A DNA stretch of 15,694 nucleotides from contig PWNM01000067.1 in the NCBI GenBank assembly GCA_003557825.1, forward strand, positions 1 to 15,694. Reading direction: 5' to 3'. This DNA is from Candidatus Hydrogenedentota bacterium. GTDB lineage: Bacteria > Hydrogenedentota > Hydrogenedentia > Hydrogenedentales > SLHB01. The position numbers were made by a program, and so were the translations under genes. Shown here piece by piece: positions 1 to 7,377 of this stretch (the stretch's first letter is position 1; every line of letters starts with the position of its first letter). The notes below the pieces were generated by a model. The model did not search any database. It worked only from the letters and a program-made list of their open reading frames with translations, and was not told the DNA's origin.

Positions 1-438
1 AAGCCGATGGACACGACGGTGACGGGCGTGGAGATGTTCCGCAAGATGCTGGACGACGGCCAGGCGGGCGACAACGTAGGGTTGTTGTTGCGCGGGGTCG
101 AGCGGAAAGACGTGGAGCGGGGTATGGTAGTGGCGAAGCCGAAGAGCATCACGCCCCATACGAAATTCGAGGGCGAAGTATACGTGCTGAAGAAAGAGGA
201 AGGCGGGCGTCATACGCCGTTCTTCAACGGATACCGGCCGCAATTTTACTTCCGCACGACGGACGTCACGGGCGCATTGGATTTGCCGGAAGGCGTTGAG
301 ATGGTGATGCCGGGCGACAACGTGACGATCAGCGCCGAGCTGATTATGCCCATCGCCATGCAAGAAGGGCTGCGGTTCGCGATTCGCGAAGGCGGCCGGA
401 CGGTCGGCGCGGGCGTCGTGACCAAGATTATTGAATAG
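1..438 (+). CDS. tuf: Elongation factor Tu, C-terminal part (5' end outside window)
   Basis: EF-Tu delivers aminoacyl-tRNA to the ribosomal A site as a GTP complex. The window opens in frame, so codons are read from base 1 (K-P-M-D...) and the first ATG at base 7 is internal. About 145 residues are present, roughly the last 37% of a ~394-residue protein: the end of beta-barrel domain 2 and all of domain 3. The GTPase domain lies upstream. Clear family signatures are TGVEMFRK, GDNVGLLLRG, HTKFEGEVYVL, GGRHTPFF, GYRPQFYFRTTDVTG, PGDNV and the C-terminal FAIREGGRTVGAGVV. The stop is TAG and rpsJ follows after 28 nt, so the str-type block runs straight into the S10 block. The family call is essentially certain; only the N-terminal part is unseen. 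Confidence 0.98.
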   Translation, partial: KPMDTTVTGVEMFRKMLDDGQAGDNVGLLLRGVERKDVERGMVVAKPKSITPHTKFEGEVYVLKKEEGGRHTPFFNGYRPQFYFRTTDVTGALDLPEGVEMVMPGDNVTISAELIMPIAMQEGLRFAIREGGRTVGAGVVTKIIE

Positions 439-466
439 CAACAGCGCGAGCAGCGGAGTCTAATCC

Positions 467-778
467 ATGGCAAGTACGCAAAAAATACGCATCAAGCTTC
501 GGGCCTACGACCACCGGCTCCTGGATGCATCTACCCAGGAGATCGTGTCGGCGGCCCAGCGCACGGGCGCGGGGATTTACGGACCGATTCCGTTGCCGAC
601 GGCGATATCGAAATACACAGTGAATCGCTCGCCCCACGTAGATAAAAAATCGCGGGAACAGTTTGAGACCCGCACGCACAAACGACTTTTGGATATCGTC
701 AACCCGACGGCACAGACCGTAGACGCCTTGATGCGTTTGGATTTGCCTGCGGGTGTGGATGTCGAGATCAAGCAGTAG
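467..778 (+). CDS. rpsJ: 30S ribosomal protein S10
   Basis: S10 is a 30S head protein and, as NusE, also takes part in transcription antitermination with NusB. The 103 residues match the usual bacterial length. Recognisable segments are KIRIKLRAYDHRLLD near the N-terminus, the tRNA/16S-contacting stretch GPIPLPT followed by YTVNRSPHVDKKSREQFE, and the end RLDLPAGVDVEIK. The ATG at 467 has GGAG at 455-458, eight bases upstream. It follows tuf by 28 nt and is separated from rplC by an unusually long 123-nt gap, so it may be transcribed mainly with the upstream tuf unit. Stop TAG. Confidence 0.98.
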   Translation: MASTQKIRIKLRAYDHRLLDASTQEIVSAAQRTGAGIYGPIPLPTAISKYTVNRSPHVDKKSREQFETRTHKRLLDIVNPTAQTVDALMRLDLPAGVDVEIKQ

Positions 779-838
779 TCCTCTTCCGGACATCTGCCCC
801 GATCGCGGTATCGTTCCGAGGCCAAAGACGTCTCGGCA

Positions 839-867
839 TTGACGGAAACAGCGAGCTTACCAATAAG
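839..867 (+). promoter_or_regulatory. Possible sigma70-type promoter upstream of rplC
   Basis: TTGACG (839-844) is separated by 17 nt from AATAAG (862-867). These match the -35 consensus at five of six positions and the -10 consensus at four of six. The element sits in the 123-nt gap between rpsJ and rplC, about 35 nt before the rplC start, which leaves room for a short leader. Most other gaps in this cluster are under 60 nt, so an extra promoter here makes sense. This is by-eye matching only; chance matches of this quality are common. Confidence 0.3.
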
Positions 868-901
868 CATCGCGAGATACTGACGAGGATACCAGAACAC
901 G

Positions 902-1537
902 ATGGTTACTGGACTCATGGGCAAAAAGCTGGGCATGACCCGGATATATACGGAAAGCGGTGCGGCAGAGCCCGTAACGGTTCTTGAAGCGGGTCCCTGC
1001 ACGGTAGTTCAGCGCAAGACAACCGAATGCGACGGCTATGAGGCTGTCCAATTGGGCTTTGGGACCAAATTGGAGAAGCGTTGCACCAAGCCGCTTCGCG
1101 GCCATTTTGCCAAAGCCGGCGCCTCGCCTGCTAGCGTATTACGCGAATTTCGGCTTGATTCAGGCGACGAAGTAAACGCCGGTGACACCGTTAAGGTGGA
1201 TATTTTTGAAATAGGCGATCGCGTTGATGTCGCGGGCATTTCCAAAGGTAAAGGATTCCAGGGCGTGCAAAAGCGCTGGGGTTTTGGAGGCGGTCCCGCC
1301 TCACACGGCTCGAACCATCATCGCGAGCCGGGTTCTATCGGCATGAGCGCCGACCCGTCAAAAGTCCATAAAGGCAAAAAGCTTCCCGGAAGAATGGGCA
1401 ACAAACGCATCACTGCCCAAAACCTCGAAATAATCTCCGTTGATCCCGAGAAGAATTTAATCCTTATTCGCGGGAGCATTCCGGGCGCCAATGGCGGTGT
1501 GGTCGTGGTCAGAAAACGCGTGAAAGGAACCAAGTAA
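902..1537 (+). CDS. rplC: 50S ribosomal protein L3
   Basis: L3 is an early-assembly 50S protein; its long internal loop reaches towards the peptidyl-transferase centre. The 211 residues fit the family. Diagnostic parts are the N-terminal GLMGKKLGMTRIY (4-16), the ISKGKGFQGVQKRWGF stretch (113-128), the loop GPASHGSNHHREPGSIG (131-147), and KGKKLPGRMGN (157-167). The ATG at 902 is the first fitting start. A GAGGA at 885-889 lies 12 nt upstream, a rather wide spacing. The next gene, rplD, begins only 2 nt after the TAA stop, so the two are probably translationally coupled. It is preceded by a 123-nt gap with a candidate promoter. Confidence 0.98.
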   Translation: MVTGLMGKKLGMTRIYTESGAAEPVTVLEAGPCTVVQRKTTECDGYEAVQLGFGTKLEKRCTKPLRGHFAKAGASPASVLREFRLDSGDEVNAGDTVKVDIFEIGDRVDVAGISKGKGFQGVQKRWGFGGGPASHGSNHHREPGSIGMSADPSKVHKGKKLPGRMGNKRITAQNLEIISVDPEKNLILIRGSIPGANGGVVVVRKRVKGTK

Positions 1538-1539
1538 CC

Positions 1540-2196
1540 ATGGCGTCGGTAAGCGTGTTAAGAATGGATGGAACCGAGGTCGGGTCGGTGCAATTAAGCC
1601 CCGAGGTGTTTGAAGCTTCGATGAATCCGACCGTGGTCAAAGAAGTCATCGTCGGACTGCGTAATGCCAAACGTCAGGGCAACGCCGAGACAAAAACCCG
1701 CAAAGAAGTGCGGGGCGGCGGCGCGAAGCCCTATCGCCAAAAGGGGACGGGAAACGCCCGACGCGGCAGTACGCGTGAACCGCATTTGCGTGGTGGCGGC
1801 GTGGTGTTTGGTCCGCACAAGCGTAGCTATCGGCAAGGCGTGACGTCCGCGTTGCGGCGGCAAGCGATTCGATGTTTGCTAAGCGACCGCGCGCAAGAAG
1901 GTGCGATTGCAGTGCTTGAAGAGCTGCAGTTTGATACGCCCAAGACGCAACGGTTCGCCGATATGAAAGCGAAAGTAGCTCCGGAAAGCCGGCGTACACT
2001 GATTATTACGGCGGAGCCGAATCGCAATGCACTGCTTTCCGCGCGGAATTTGCCGCGGGTATACATGAGCACTGCAGACGATCTGAATGCGTTGGATCTC
2101 GCCGATGTGACACGGGTGGTGATTGAGAAAGAGGCGTTGTCCAAGCTGGAAAGCCGGCTCGCCAAACGCGTCAAGGCGAAGGAGACCGAGCAATGA
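1540..2196 (+). CDS. rplD: 50S ribosomal protein L4
   Basis: L4 (L4/L1e family) binds 23S rRNA domain I; its extended loop lines the exit-tunnel constriction. In E. coli it also represses its own S10 operon. The 218 residues are typical. The tunnel-loop region, about residues 44-100, is clear: KRQGNAETKTRKEVRGGG, KPYRQKGTGNARRGS, RGGGVVFGP. The C-terminal Rossmann-like part contains LIITAEPNRNALLSARNLP and ALDLADVTRVVIEKEAL. The start is 2 nt after rplC and the TGA stop overlaps the rplW ATG in an ATGA arrangement. No leader comparable to the E. coli S10 leader can be recognised, so L4 autoregulation is not supported here. Confidence 0.98.
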   Translation: MASVSVLRMDGTEVGSVQLSPEVFEASMNPTVVKEVIVGLRNAKRQGNAETKTRKEVRGGGAKPYRQKGTGNARRGSTREPHLRGGGVVFGPHKRSYRQGVTSALRRQAIRCLLSDRAQEGAIAVLEELQFDTPKTQRFADMKAKVAPESRRTLIITAEPNRNALLSARNLPRVYMSTADDLNALDLADVTRVVIEKEALSKLESRLAKRVKAKETEQ

Positions 2197-2477
2197 TCTC
2201 GAATCCGACCTATATTATAAAAGCGCCGGTGGTGACCGAGGAATCGACCTTGGGCATGGAAAACCGGAACCAGTATGCGTTCCGAGTGGATCCGCGGGCG
2301 ACGAAGAACCAGATCCGGGATGCCGTTGAACACTTGTTCAATGTCCATGTCGTAGCAGTAAATACCATGAACTACACGGGAAAAACCCGGCGGCGTGGGC
2401 GGTATTTGGGCCGGCGCCCGAGTTGGAAGAAGGCGATTGTCACCCTTCGCAAGGGCGATAGCATCGACCTGATGTAA
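2193..2477 (+). CDS. rplW: 50S ribosomal protein L23
   Basis: L23 sits at the mouth of the exit tunnel and is the docking site for trigger factor and signal recognition particle. The 94 residues match the family: N-terminal IIKAPVVTEEST, the helix region YAFRVDPRATKNQIRDAVE, VVAVNTMNYTGKTRRRGR, and the C-terminal RRPSWKKAIVTLRKGDSIDL. The ATG overlaps the rplD TGA by 4 nt, a classic sign of translational coupling. Stop TAA; rplB starts 32 nt later. Confidence 0.97.
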   Translation: MISNPTYIIKAPVVTEESTLGMENRNQYAFRVDPRATKNQIRDAVEHLFNVHVVAVNTMNYTGKTRRRGRYLGRRPSWKKAIVTLRKGDSIDLM

Positions 2478-2509
2478 GGCGGGTTGTCCGTACCAAGGAG
2501 TGCTGAGAG

Positions 2510-3337
2510 ATGCCGATTAAACGATTCAGGCCAATAACGCCCTCACGGCGTAACATGGGCCTTTCGGATTTTGCGGAAATCACGAGACGTTCGCCGCAGA
2601 AGACATTGTCTACCGGACAACGCAAGAAGGCCGGCCGCAACAATCACGGACGCATTACCATGCGCCGTCGGGGCGGCGGTCATAAGCGGCGCTACCGGTT
2701 TGTTGATTTTCGTAGGGAGAAAGCCGGTGTTCCGTGCCGAATTGAGGCCATTGAATACGACCCGAACCGGTCGGCGCGGATAGCGCTCGTGTTGTATGCC
2801 GACGGCGAGCGTCGGTACATTATCGCTCCGAAAGGAGCGGCGGTGGTCCAAACGCTTATCAGCGGGCCAAAATCGGAATATCAACTGGGCAATACCATGC
2901 CGCTATCAGACATCCCGTTGGGTACGACAGTCCATAATGTGGAGTTGACCCCTGGAAAAGGTGGTCAACTGGCCCGGTCTGCGGGAACGCAATGCCAATT
3001 GCTTGCCAAAGAAGGCGGATACGCAGCGATTCGGCTTCCATCGGGCGAAATGCGGCGGGTGCTGATCACTTGTACAGCCACCATCGGCCAGGTTGGAAAC
3101 GAAGAGCATTTAAATATTGAGAGCGGTAAAGCCGGCCGGGCGCGCTGGCTAGGCCGTCGACCCAAGGTGCGGGGCGTGGTCATGAATCCGGTGGACCATC
3201 CGCACGGCGGCGGCGAGGGCCGCACGTCGGGTGGACGGCATCCCACGACGCCATGGGGTAAACCGACCAAAGGGTATAAGACTCGGCCCAAGAAGAAGAA
3301 GTCGAACATGTTTATTATTCGGCGGCGTAACGGGTAA
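2510..3337 (+). CDS. rplB: 50S ribosomal protein L2
   Basis: L2 is one of the most conserved 50S proteins. It is needed for subunit association and lies close to the peptidyl-transferase centre. The 275 residues match the family length. Visible signatures are GRNNHGRITMRRRGGGHKRRYR (42-63), IEAIEYDPNRSARIALVLYADGERRYI (78-104), and MNPVDHPHGGGEGR (225-238), which includes the conserved histidine region implicated in peptidyl-transferase function. The C-terminus is lysine/arginine-rich as usual. GGAG at 2498-2501 precedes the ATG by eight bases. Stop TAA, then 29 nt to rpsS. Confidence 0.98.
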   Translation: MPIKRFRPITPSRRNMGLSDFAEITRRSPQKTLSTGQRKKAGRNNHGRITMRRRGGGHKRRYRFVDFRREKAGVPCRIEAIEYDPNRSARIALVLYADGERRYIIAPKGAAVVQTLISGPKSEYQLGNTMPLSDIPLGTTVHNVELTPGKGGQLARSAGTQCQLLAKEGGYAAIRLPSGEMRRVLITCTATIGQVGNEEHLNIESGKAGRARWLGRRPKVRGVVMNPVDHPHGGGEGRTSGGRHPTTPWGKPTKGYKTRPKKKKSNMFIIRRRNG

Positions 3338-3366
3338 GGCCGGCGACTCAGCAGGAGAAAGCAACC

Positions 3367-3654
3367 GTGCCACGTTCAGTTAAAAAAGGTCCCGTCGTAG
3401 CGGACCATCTCATGAAGAAGGTGCTGAAAGCCCAGGAGAAGGGCGACAAAAAGGTGATCCGCACGTGGTCGCGCCGTTCTACGGTGATGCCGGAGATGAT
3501 CGGATTAACGATTGCCGTTCATAACGGGCAGAAATTTGTGCCGGTCTTCATCACCGAAAACATGGTGGGACACAAGCTTGGCGAATTTTCGCCAACGCGT
3601 ACGTTCCGCGGTCATGCCGGTACCAAAGCAGAAAAGGCCGCCCGCAAGAAATAG
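3367..3654 (+). CDS. rpsS: 30S ribosomal protein S19
   Basis: S19 is a 30S head protein that pairs with S13 and contacts the A-site finger region. The 95 residues match the family, with PRSVKKGPVVADHL at the N-terminus, TWSRRSTVMPEMIGLTIAVHNGQ in the middle, and GHKLGEFSPTRTFRGH near the C-terminus. The start is GTG at 3367, supported by AGGAGA at 3353-3358 and by family alignment (M-P-R-S). Stop TAG. rplV follows after 21 nt with its own strong GGAGG. Confidence 0.98.
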   Translation: MPRSVKKGPVVADHLMKKVLKAQEKGDKKVIRTWSRRSTVMPEMIGLTIAVHNGQKFVPVFITENMVGHKLGEFSPTRTFRGHAGTKAEKAARKK

Positions 3655-3675
3655 GGCAGTGGAGGATAACACGTC

Positions 3676-4026
3676 ATGGCAGAAGCAGTTGCGCGTGCCC
3701 GCTCCCTTAGGGTGGCGCCACGCAAAATGGGTTTGGTGGCCGAATTAGTGCGGGGACGCACGGTCAAAGAAGCGCGGGAAATCTTGCAGTTTACCCAAAA
3801 AGCTGCGGCTCCGAAGCTCCGGAAAGTGCTCGAGTCGGCAGTGGCCAACGCGGAAAGCAAAGCCGCGGAACACCGGCAACGGATCGACACCGACGAGATG
3901 GTGGTGACCCAATTGCTTGTCGGCCCCGGATTTACCATGAAACGAATGCAGCCCCGTGCACGGTCCCGGCGATGCATGATTCGGAAACGGACCAGTCATG
4001 TCGACTTGGTCATCAGCGACATCTAA
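3676..4026 (+). CDS. rplV: 50S ribosomal protein L22
   Basis: L22 binds all domains of 23S rRNA, and its long beta-hairpin lines the exit tunnel near the macrolide site. The 116 residues match the bacterial form: RSLRVAPRKMGLVAELVRGR at the N-terminus, ILQFTQKAAAPKLRKVLESAVANAE in the middle, and the hairpin-containing segment GPGFTMKRMQPRARSRRC, ending in KRTSHVDLVIS. GGAGG at 3661-3665 precedes the ATG by ten bases. Stop TAA. It lies between rpsS and rpsC as in nearly all bacteria. Confidence 0.97.
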   Translation: MAEAVARARSLRVAPRKMGLVAELVRGRTVKEAREILQFTQKAAAPKLRKVLESAVANAESKAAEHRQRIDTDEMVVTQLLVGPGFTMKRMQPRARSRRCMIRKRTSHVDLVISDI

Positions 4027-4068
4027 CGGACATGCGCGCCCGTAGATTGAATAAGTAAGGAGAGCATC

Positions 4069-4788
4069 GTGGGTCAGAAAGTACATCCTCTGGGTTATCG
4101 CCTGGGCGTTATTCGCGGCTGGAGCTCAATTTGGTACGCAGACCGCAACTATGCGGATCTGCTGCACGAAGATCTGAAGCTTCGGGATTATGTCAAAAAA
4201 CGCCTATACAACACCGGCGTTGCGCGGGTCGATATCGAGCGCGCGGGTCAAAAGGCGAAGGTACATATCTACACCGCGCGCCCGGGATTGGTAATCGGTC
4301 AGCGTGGCGCAGAAGTCGATAAACTGCGTTTCGAGCTCGAGAAGCTGACGGGTCGCGAATTATTAATCAATATTCATGAAGTGCTAAGTCCGGAACTGAG
4401 CGCCCAGTTGGTGGCCGAGAACATTGCCAGTCAGATTGAGCGGCGGATTTCATTCCGGCGGGCAATGAAGAAATCGGTTCAGAATACGATGCGTCTTGGC
4501 GCAAAGGGCATCCGGTTGCGCGTAGCGGGCCGTTTGAACGGCGCGGAAATTGCCCGTGTGGAAGCTGCCCGCGACGGCAGCGTGCCCCTGCATACGCTCC
4601 GGGCGGATGTGGATTATGGATTTGCCATTGCCTACACGACGTACGGCACCATCGGGGTGAAATGCTGGGTCTACCACGGCGACGTGGCCCCAGGCGAGCA
4701 GGCGTCGGGTCCGGCGGATGCACGTGGTAATGTCGGTTCGCGCCGGTCGCGCGGTTCAAGCCGCGGCGCAACGCAGGAGAAACGCTAG
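4069..4788 (+). CDS. rpsC: 30S ribosomal protein S3
   Basis: S3 forms part of the mRNA entry channel of the 30S subunit and contributes to helicase activity there. The 239 residues contain MGQKVHPLGYRLG at the N-terminus, a type II KH domain with GLVIGQRG (73-80), and the C-terminal domain with RVAGRLNGAEIAR (151-163) and ADVDYGFAIAYTTYGTIGVK (179-198). After about residue 206 there is a basic, Ser/Gly-rich tail of low complexity, which varies in length across the family. The start is GTG with AAGGAGAG at 4057-4064. The TAG stop abuts the rplP ATG with no spacer, implying coupling. Confidence 0.98.
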   Translation: MGQKVHPLGYRLGVIRGWSSIWYADRNYADLLHEDLKLRDYVKKRLYNTGVARVDIERAGQKAKVHIYTARPGLVIGQRGAEVDKLRFELEKLTGRELLINIHEVLSPELSAQLVAENIASQIERRISFRRAMKKSVQNTMRLGAKGIRLRVAGRLNGAEIARVEAARDGSVPLHTLRADVDYGFAIAYTTYGTIGVKCWVYHGDVAPGEQASGPADARGNVGSRRSRGSSRGATQEKR

Positions 4789-5196
4789 ATGCTGATCCCT
4801 AAACGAGTAAAACACCGCAAGGTCCAACGCGGCAGGCGTCGCGGGATGACCAAAGGCGGCGCATCGGTCGATTTCGGCCAATATGGGTTGAAGATCATGG
4901 AAGCGGGATGGATTACGGCGCGGCAGATTGAGGCAGCCCGTATCGCTCTAACCCGGTCAATTCGTCGTGGCGGGAAAATTTGGATTCGCGTGTTTCCGGA
5001 TAAACCCATTACGAAGAAACCGGCCGAAACCCGAATGGGTAAAGGCAAAGGCGCTCCGGAGGAGTGGGTGGCCGTGGTCAAGCCGGGTCGTGTGATGTTT
5101 GAGTTGGAAGGCGTATCGGAAGAGCTGGCACGCGAGGCAGTGCGCCTCGCAGGCCACAAGCTTCCCTTGGCCATAAAATTTGTGAAGCGCGCCTAG
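4789..5196 (+). CDS. rplP: 50S ribosomal protein L16
   Basis: L16 is a late-assembly 50S protein that helps place tRNA in the A site. The 135 residues match the family: MLIPKRVKHRKVQRGR, LTRSIRRGGKIWIRVFPDKPITKKP, then RMGKGKGAPEEWVA. Arg82 in RMGKGKG aligns with the E. coli residue (Arg81) that is hydroxylated; whether that happens here is unknown. The start directly follows the rpsC stop, and no independent strong ribosome-binding site is needed if the two are coupled. Stop TAG. A 21-nt gap with GGAG leads to rpmC. Confidence 0.98.
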   Translation: MLIPKRVKHRKVQRGRRRGMTKGGASVDFGQYGLKIMEAGWITARQIEAARIALTRSIRRGGKIWIRVFPDKPITKKPAETRMGKGKGAPEEWVAVVKPGRVMFELEGVSEELAREAVRLAGHKLPLAIKFVKRA

Positions 5197-5217
5197 GACG
5201 CGGCGGAGAATACAACA

Positions 5218-5427
5218 GTGAAAACGAGCGAACTGCAACAAATGAGCGACGAGGAATTGCGGCAGCAGGTGCGCGATCAATCTGAGTCGCTGTTCCGCCT
5301 TCGGCTTCGAATTGTCACAGGGTCCGTCGAGAATGTGCGCGCCGTGCGTAATTCGCGCCGTGAAATTGCACGGATTAAAACAATACTTCGGCAGCGGGAA
5401 TTGGCTGCGTCGAAAGGGGTCCGGTAG
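5218..5427 (+). CDS. rpmC: 50S ribosomal protein L29
   Basis: L29 is a small two-helix protein beside L23 at the exit tunnel. It has 69 residues, within the usual range. Typical segments are the N-terminal helix ELQQMSDEELRQQVRDQSESLFRLRLR and the second helix NVRAVRNSRREIARIKTILRQREL. In L29 the middle commonly reads LR(F/L)Q...G...EN...R.(V/L)RR.IAR(I/V)KT, which is seen here. GTG start with GGAG at 5205-5208. The TAG stop is 3 nt before the rpsQ ATG, so rpmC and rpsQ form a tight pair. Confidence 0.96.
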   Translation: MKTSELQQMSDEELRQQVRDQSESLFRLRLRIVTGSVENVRAVRNSRREIARIKTILRQRELAASKGVR

Positions 5428-5430
5428 ACC

Positions 5431-5688
5431 ATGCAAGAGCAAAGCCACAGAAAAGAACGGGTCGGGGTCGTGACCAGCAATGCCATGGAAAAGACCGTCA
5501 CGGTGGCCGTCGAACGACGGGTCCCGCATCCTTTGTACAAGAAAGCCATCAAGCGCACACGCAAGTTCAAAGCTCATGACAAGGAAAACACCTGCGGGGT
5601 GGGCGACTTGGTCCGCATTTGCGAAACGCGGCCGCTGAGCAAAACGAAGCGCTGGCGGGTTATCGAGATTGTCAAGCGGGCGGAGTAA
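5431..5688 (+). CDS. rpsQ: 30S ribosomal protein S17
   Basis: S17 is a primary 16S rRNA-binding protein with an OB fold, important for assembly of the 30S body. The 85 residues match bacterial S17: RKERVGVVTSNAMEKTVTVAVERRVPHPLYKK, the basic segment RTRKFKAHDKENTCGVGDLV, then ETRPLSKTKRWRVIEIV. The ATG lies 3 nt after the rpmC stop, and the AAAGGGGT within the last rpmC codons may serve as its ribosome-binding site. Stop TAA. A 47-nt gap precedes rplN, the usual S10/spc boundary. Confidence 0.97.
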   Translation: MQEQSHRKERVGVVTSNAMEKTVTVAVERRVPHPLYKKAIKRTRKFKAHDKENTCGVGDLVRICETRPLSKTKRWRVIEIVKRAE

Positions 5689-5735
5689 CAGAACTTGTCG
5701 GCGTTTGCCGGCGCTACGGGCTTGGTAGGTGAATC

Positions 5736-6104
5736 ATGATTCAAATATATTCAAATCTCGACATAGCGGACAATACCGGCGCCCGCCGCATTCGTTGCAT
5801 CCAGGTAATGGGTGGAACAAAGCGCCGTTATGCGCGCATCGGCGATATTATTACGGCATCCGTCCGAGAAGCACTGCCTAATTCGGGCGTGAAAAAAGGC
5901 GATGTAGTGAAAGCGGTCGTGGTGCGCACAAAAAAAGATACGCAGCGGCCAGACGGCACGGTCATCCGATTCGATTCGAATGCGGCGGTCTTGTTAAACC
6001 CCCAGAAAGAACCTCGTGGGACCCGTATTTTCGGGCCGGTACCGCGGGAACTGCGTGAAAAAGGGTACATGCGAATCGTATCGCTGGCCCCGGAAGTGGT
6101 CTAA
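5736..6104 (+). CDS. rplN: 50S ribosomal protein L14
   Basis: L14 lies at the subunit interface and forms intersubunit bridges; the silencing factor RsfS binds it. The 122 residues match the family exactly. Key segments are ADNTGARRIRCIQVMGG (11-27), YARIGDIITASVREALP, KKGDVVKAVVVRTKK, and the C-terminal end ELREKGYMRIVSLAPEVV. The ATG at 5736 is preceded by a modest AGGTGA-type ribosome-binding site. It is the first gene of the classical spc set. The 47-nt gap upstream has no convincing promoter hexamers. Confidence 0.98.
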   Translation: MIQIYSNLDIADNTGARRIRCIQVMGGTKRRYARIGDIITASVREALPNSGVKKGDVVKAVVVRTKKDTQRPDGTVIRFDSNAAVLLNPQKEPRGTRIFGPVPRELREKGYMRIVSLAPEVV

Positions 6105-6130
6105 CCAACCCGCAGGAGAGGACAGGCGCG

Positions 6131-6445
6131 ATGCATATTCGTAAAGGCGATACGGTGGTGGTCATCACCGGTAAATACAAAGGCCAGCGCGGCCGCGTGT
6201 TGCGGGTATTACCAAAACAGGAACGGCTTGTGGTGGAAGGCGTGAACATGATGAAGCGTCACACCCGCGGTCGCGGCCAACAGCAGCAAGGCGGCATTGT
6301 CGAACGAGAAGCCCCCATTCACATGAGCAATGTGATGGCGTGGTGCGACACGGCGGGACGGCCGTCGAAGATTGTGATGAAACGGCTTGCCGATGGGAAA
6401 CGGGTTCGTACCTTTAAGGCCAGCGGCGAGACCATGAACGACTAG
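6131..6445 (+). CDS. rplX: 50S ribosomal protein L24
   Basis: L24 is an assembly initiator of the 50S subunit. Its KOW motif binds the 5' region of 23S rRNA near the tunnel exit. The 104 residues contain the KOW motif at the N-terminus (RKGDTVVVITGKYKGQRGRVLRV), followed by VVEGVNMMKRHTRG and the GGIVEREAPIHMSNVM segment typical of the bacterial protein. AGGAGAG at 6114-6120 precedes the ATG. Stop TAG. It is followed by an unusually long 116-nt gap before rplE. Confidence 0.97.
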   Translation: MHIRKGDTVVVITGKYKGQRGRVLRVLPKQERLVVEGVNMMKRHTRGRGQQQQGGIVEREAPIHMSNVMAWCDTAGRPSKIVMKRLADGKRVRTFKASGETMND

Positions 6446-6452
6446 GGATGTT

Positions 6453-6472
6453 TTTCGGTGACATGACCGAAA
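6453..6472 (+). other. Hairpin in the rplX-rplE intergenic region
   Basis: TTTCGGT (6453-6459) and ACCGAAA (6466-6472) are perfect complements around a 6-nt loop. The hairpin lies 8 nt after the rplX stop, inside the 116-nt gap before rplE. There is no T-run after it, so it is not a standard terminator. In E. coli the translational repressor S8 acts on the spc mRNA at this same junction, so a regulatory leader is plausible. I could not derive an S8-type fold by eye. GTGACA (6458-6463), 17 nt from GATACG (6481-6486), is a weak promoter-like pair overlapping the hairpin. Confidence 0.4.
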
Positions 6473-6561
6473 TGCCATAGGATACGCTAACGGCGGTGCG
6501 ATCCCGTAGGAACCGGAACTTCGGCGCAAGCGAGACGCTCCGCACATAGAGGAAACAAGAC

Positions 6562-7107
6562 GTGGCGGCACGACTAAAAGAAGCATACTATAGCGAGATA
6601 CGCCCTACCCTGAAACAGGAGATGGGTGAGCGAAACATCTACGATCTGCCCCGAGTCGACAAGATCGTGGTGAACATGGGCGTTGGCGATGCCATGGCGG
6701 ATGCTCGGATGCTCGAGATGGCGATGGCCGAGTTGGCCCTTATCACGGGGCAAAAACCGGCGATTCGCAAGGCGCGGCGTTCGATTGCCGGGTTCAAACT
6801 GCGTGAGGGCGTCAATATTGCATGCATGGTTACGCTGCGGGGCGAGCGGATGTATGAATTTATGGACCGGTTGTTGAATGTGGCCGTCCCCCGTATTCGC
6901 GACTTTCGCGGCGTATCGCCCCGTGCCTTTGATAAACAGGGCAATTACACCCTGGGTATTCGAGAACAGACCATTTTTCCGGAGATTAAACTGGACGATG
7001 TCCAGCGCGTCCGTGGAATGAATGTCACTTTTGTAATCAAGAACTCGCGCTCTCAGGATGAGAGCCGGGAACTGCTCCGGCGGTTCGGGATGCCGTTCCG
7101 TAGCTAG
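6562..7107 (+). CDS. rplE: 50S ribosomal protein L5
   Basis: L5 binds 5S rRNA and contacts S13 in the central protuberance bridge. The 181 residues match the family. Diagnostic segments are the N-terminal PRVDKIVVNMGVGDA, ITGQKPAIRKARRSIAGFKLREG, MYEFMDRLLNVAVPRIRDFRGVS, and the C-terminal FPEIKLDDVQRVRGMNVTFV. The start is GTG at 6562 with AGAGGA at 6548-6553. The long 116-nt leader before it stands out in an otherwise compact cluster and may carry regulation. Stop TAG, 30 nt before rpsN. Confidence 0.98.
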   Translation: MAARLKEAYYSEIRPTLKQEMGERNIYDLPRVDKIVVNMGVGDAMADARMLEMAMAELALITGQKPAIRKARRSIAGFKLREGVNIACMVTLRGERMYEFMDRLLNVAVPRIRDFRGVSPRAFDKQGNYTLGIREQTIFPEIKLDDVQRVRGMNVTFVIKNSRSQDESRELLRRFGMPFRS

Positions 7108-7137
7108 GGACGGCGCAGGTGCACACAGGAGGAAACC

Positions 7138-7323
7138 GTGGCCAAAAAGAGTCATATCGCGAAAGCCAACAGGCGGCCGAAGTTTGCAGTGCGCGCCTAT
7201 AGCCGGTGCCGGATTTGCGGCCGGTCTCGAGCCTATATGCGCAAGTTTGGAATTTGCCGCATTTGTTTCCGGACGCTGGCGCTCGAAGGCAAGTTGCCCG
7301 GCGTGACCAAATCGAGTTGGTAA
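7138..7323 (+). CDS. rpsN: 30S ribosomal protein S14, zinc-binding short form
   Basis: S14 is a late-assembly protein of the 30S head. This is the 61-residue zinc-ribbon type (S14Z): C24xxC27 and C40xxC43 provide the four zinc ligands, rather than the ~100-residue cysteine-less type of E. coli. Flanking conserved parts are RAYSRCRICGR and RKFGICRICFR, with a C-terminal KSSW. The start is GTG with AGGAGGAAA just upstream (7126-7134). Stop TAA. A cysteine-less paralogue might exist elsewhere for zinc limitation, but none is in this window. Confidence 0.98.
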   Translation: MAKKSHIAKANRRPKFAVRAYSRCRICGRSRAYMRKFGICRICFRTLALEGKLPGVTKSSW

Positions 7324-7377
7324 AGACCGGTGTTTTTTGCCGGATAAACAAGACTTCGGAGTAAGGAAGAACCAGCA

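Noticed and set aside
246..473. Reverse-strand open frames throughout the window (for example 246-473, 4957-5577, 6574-7155, 13802-14413)
   Set aside because: All are antisense to conserved ribosomal genes, lack recognisable domains and are expected by chance in GC-rich coding DNA.
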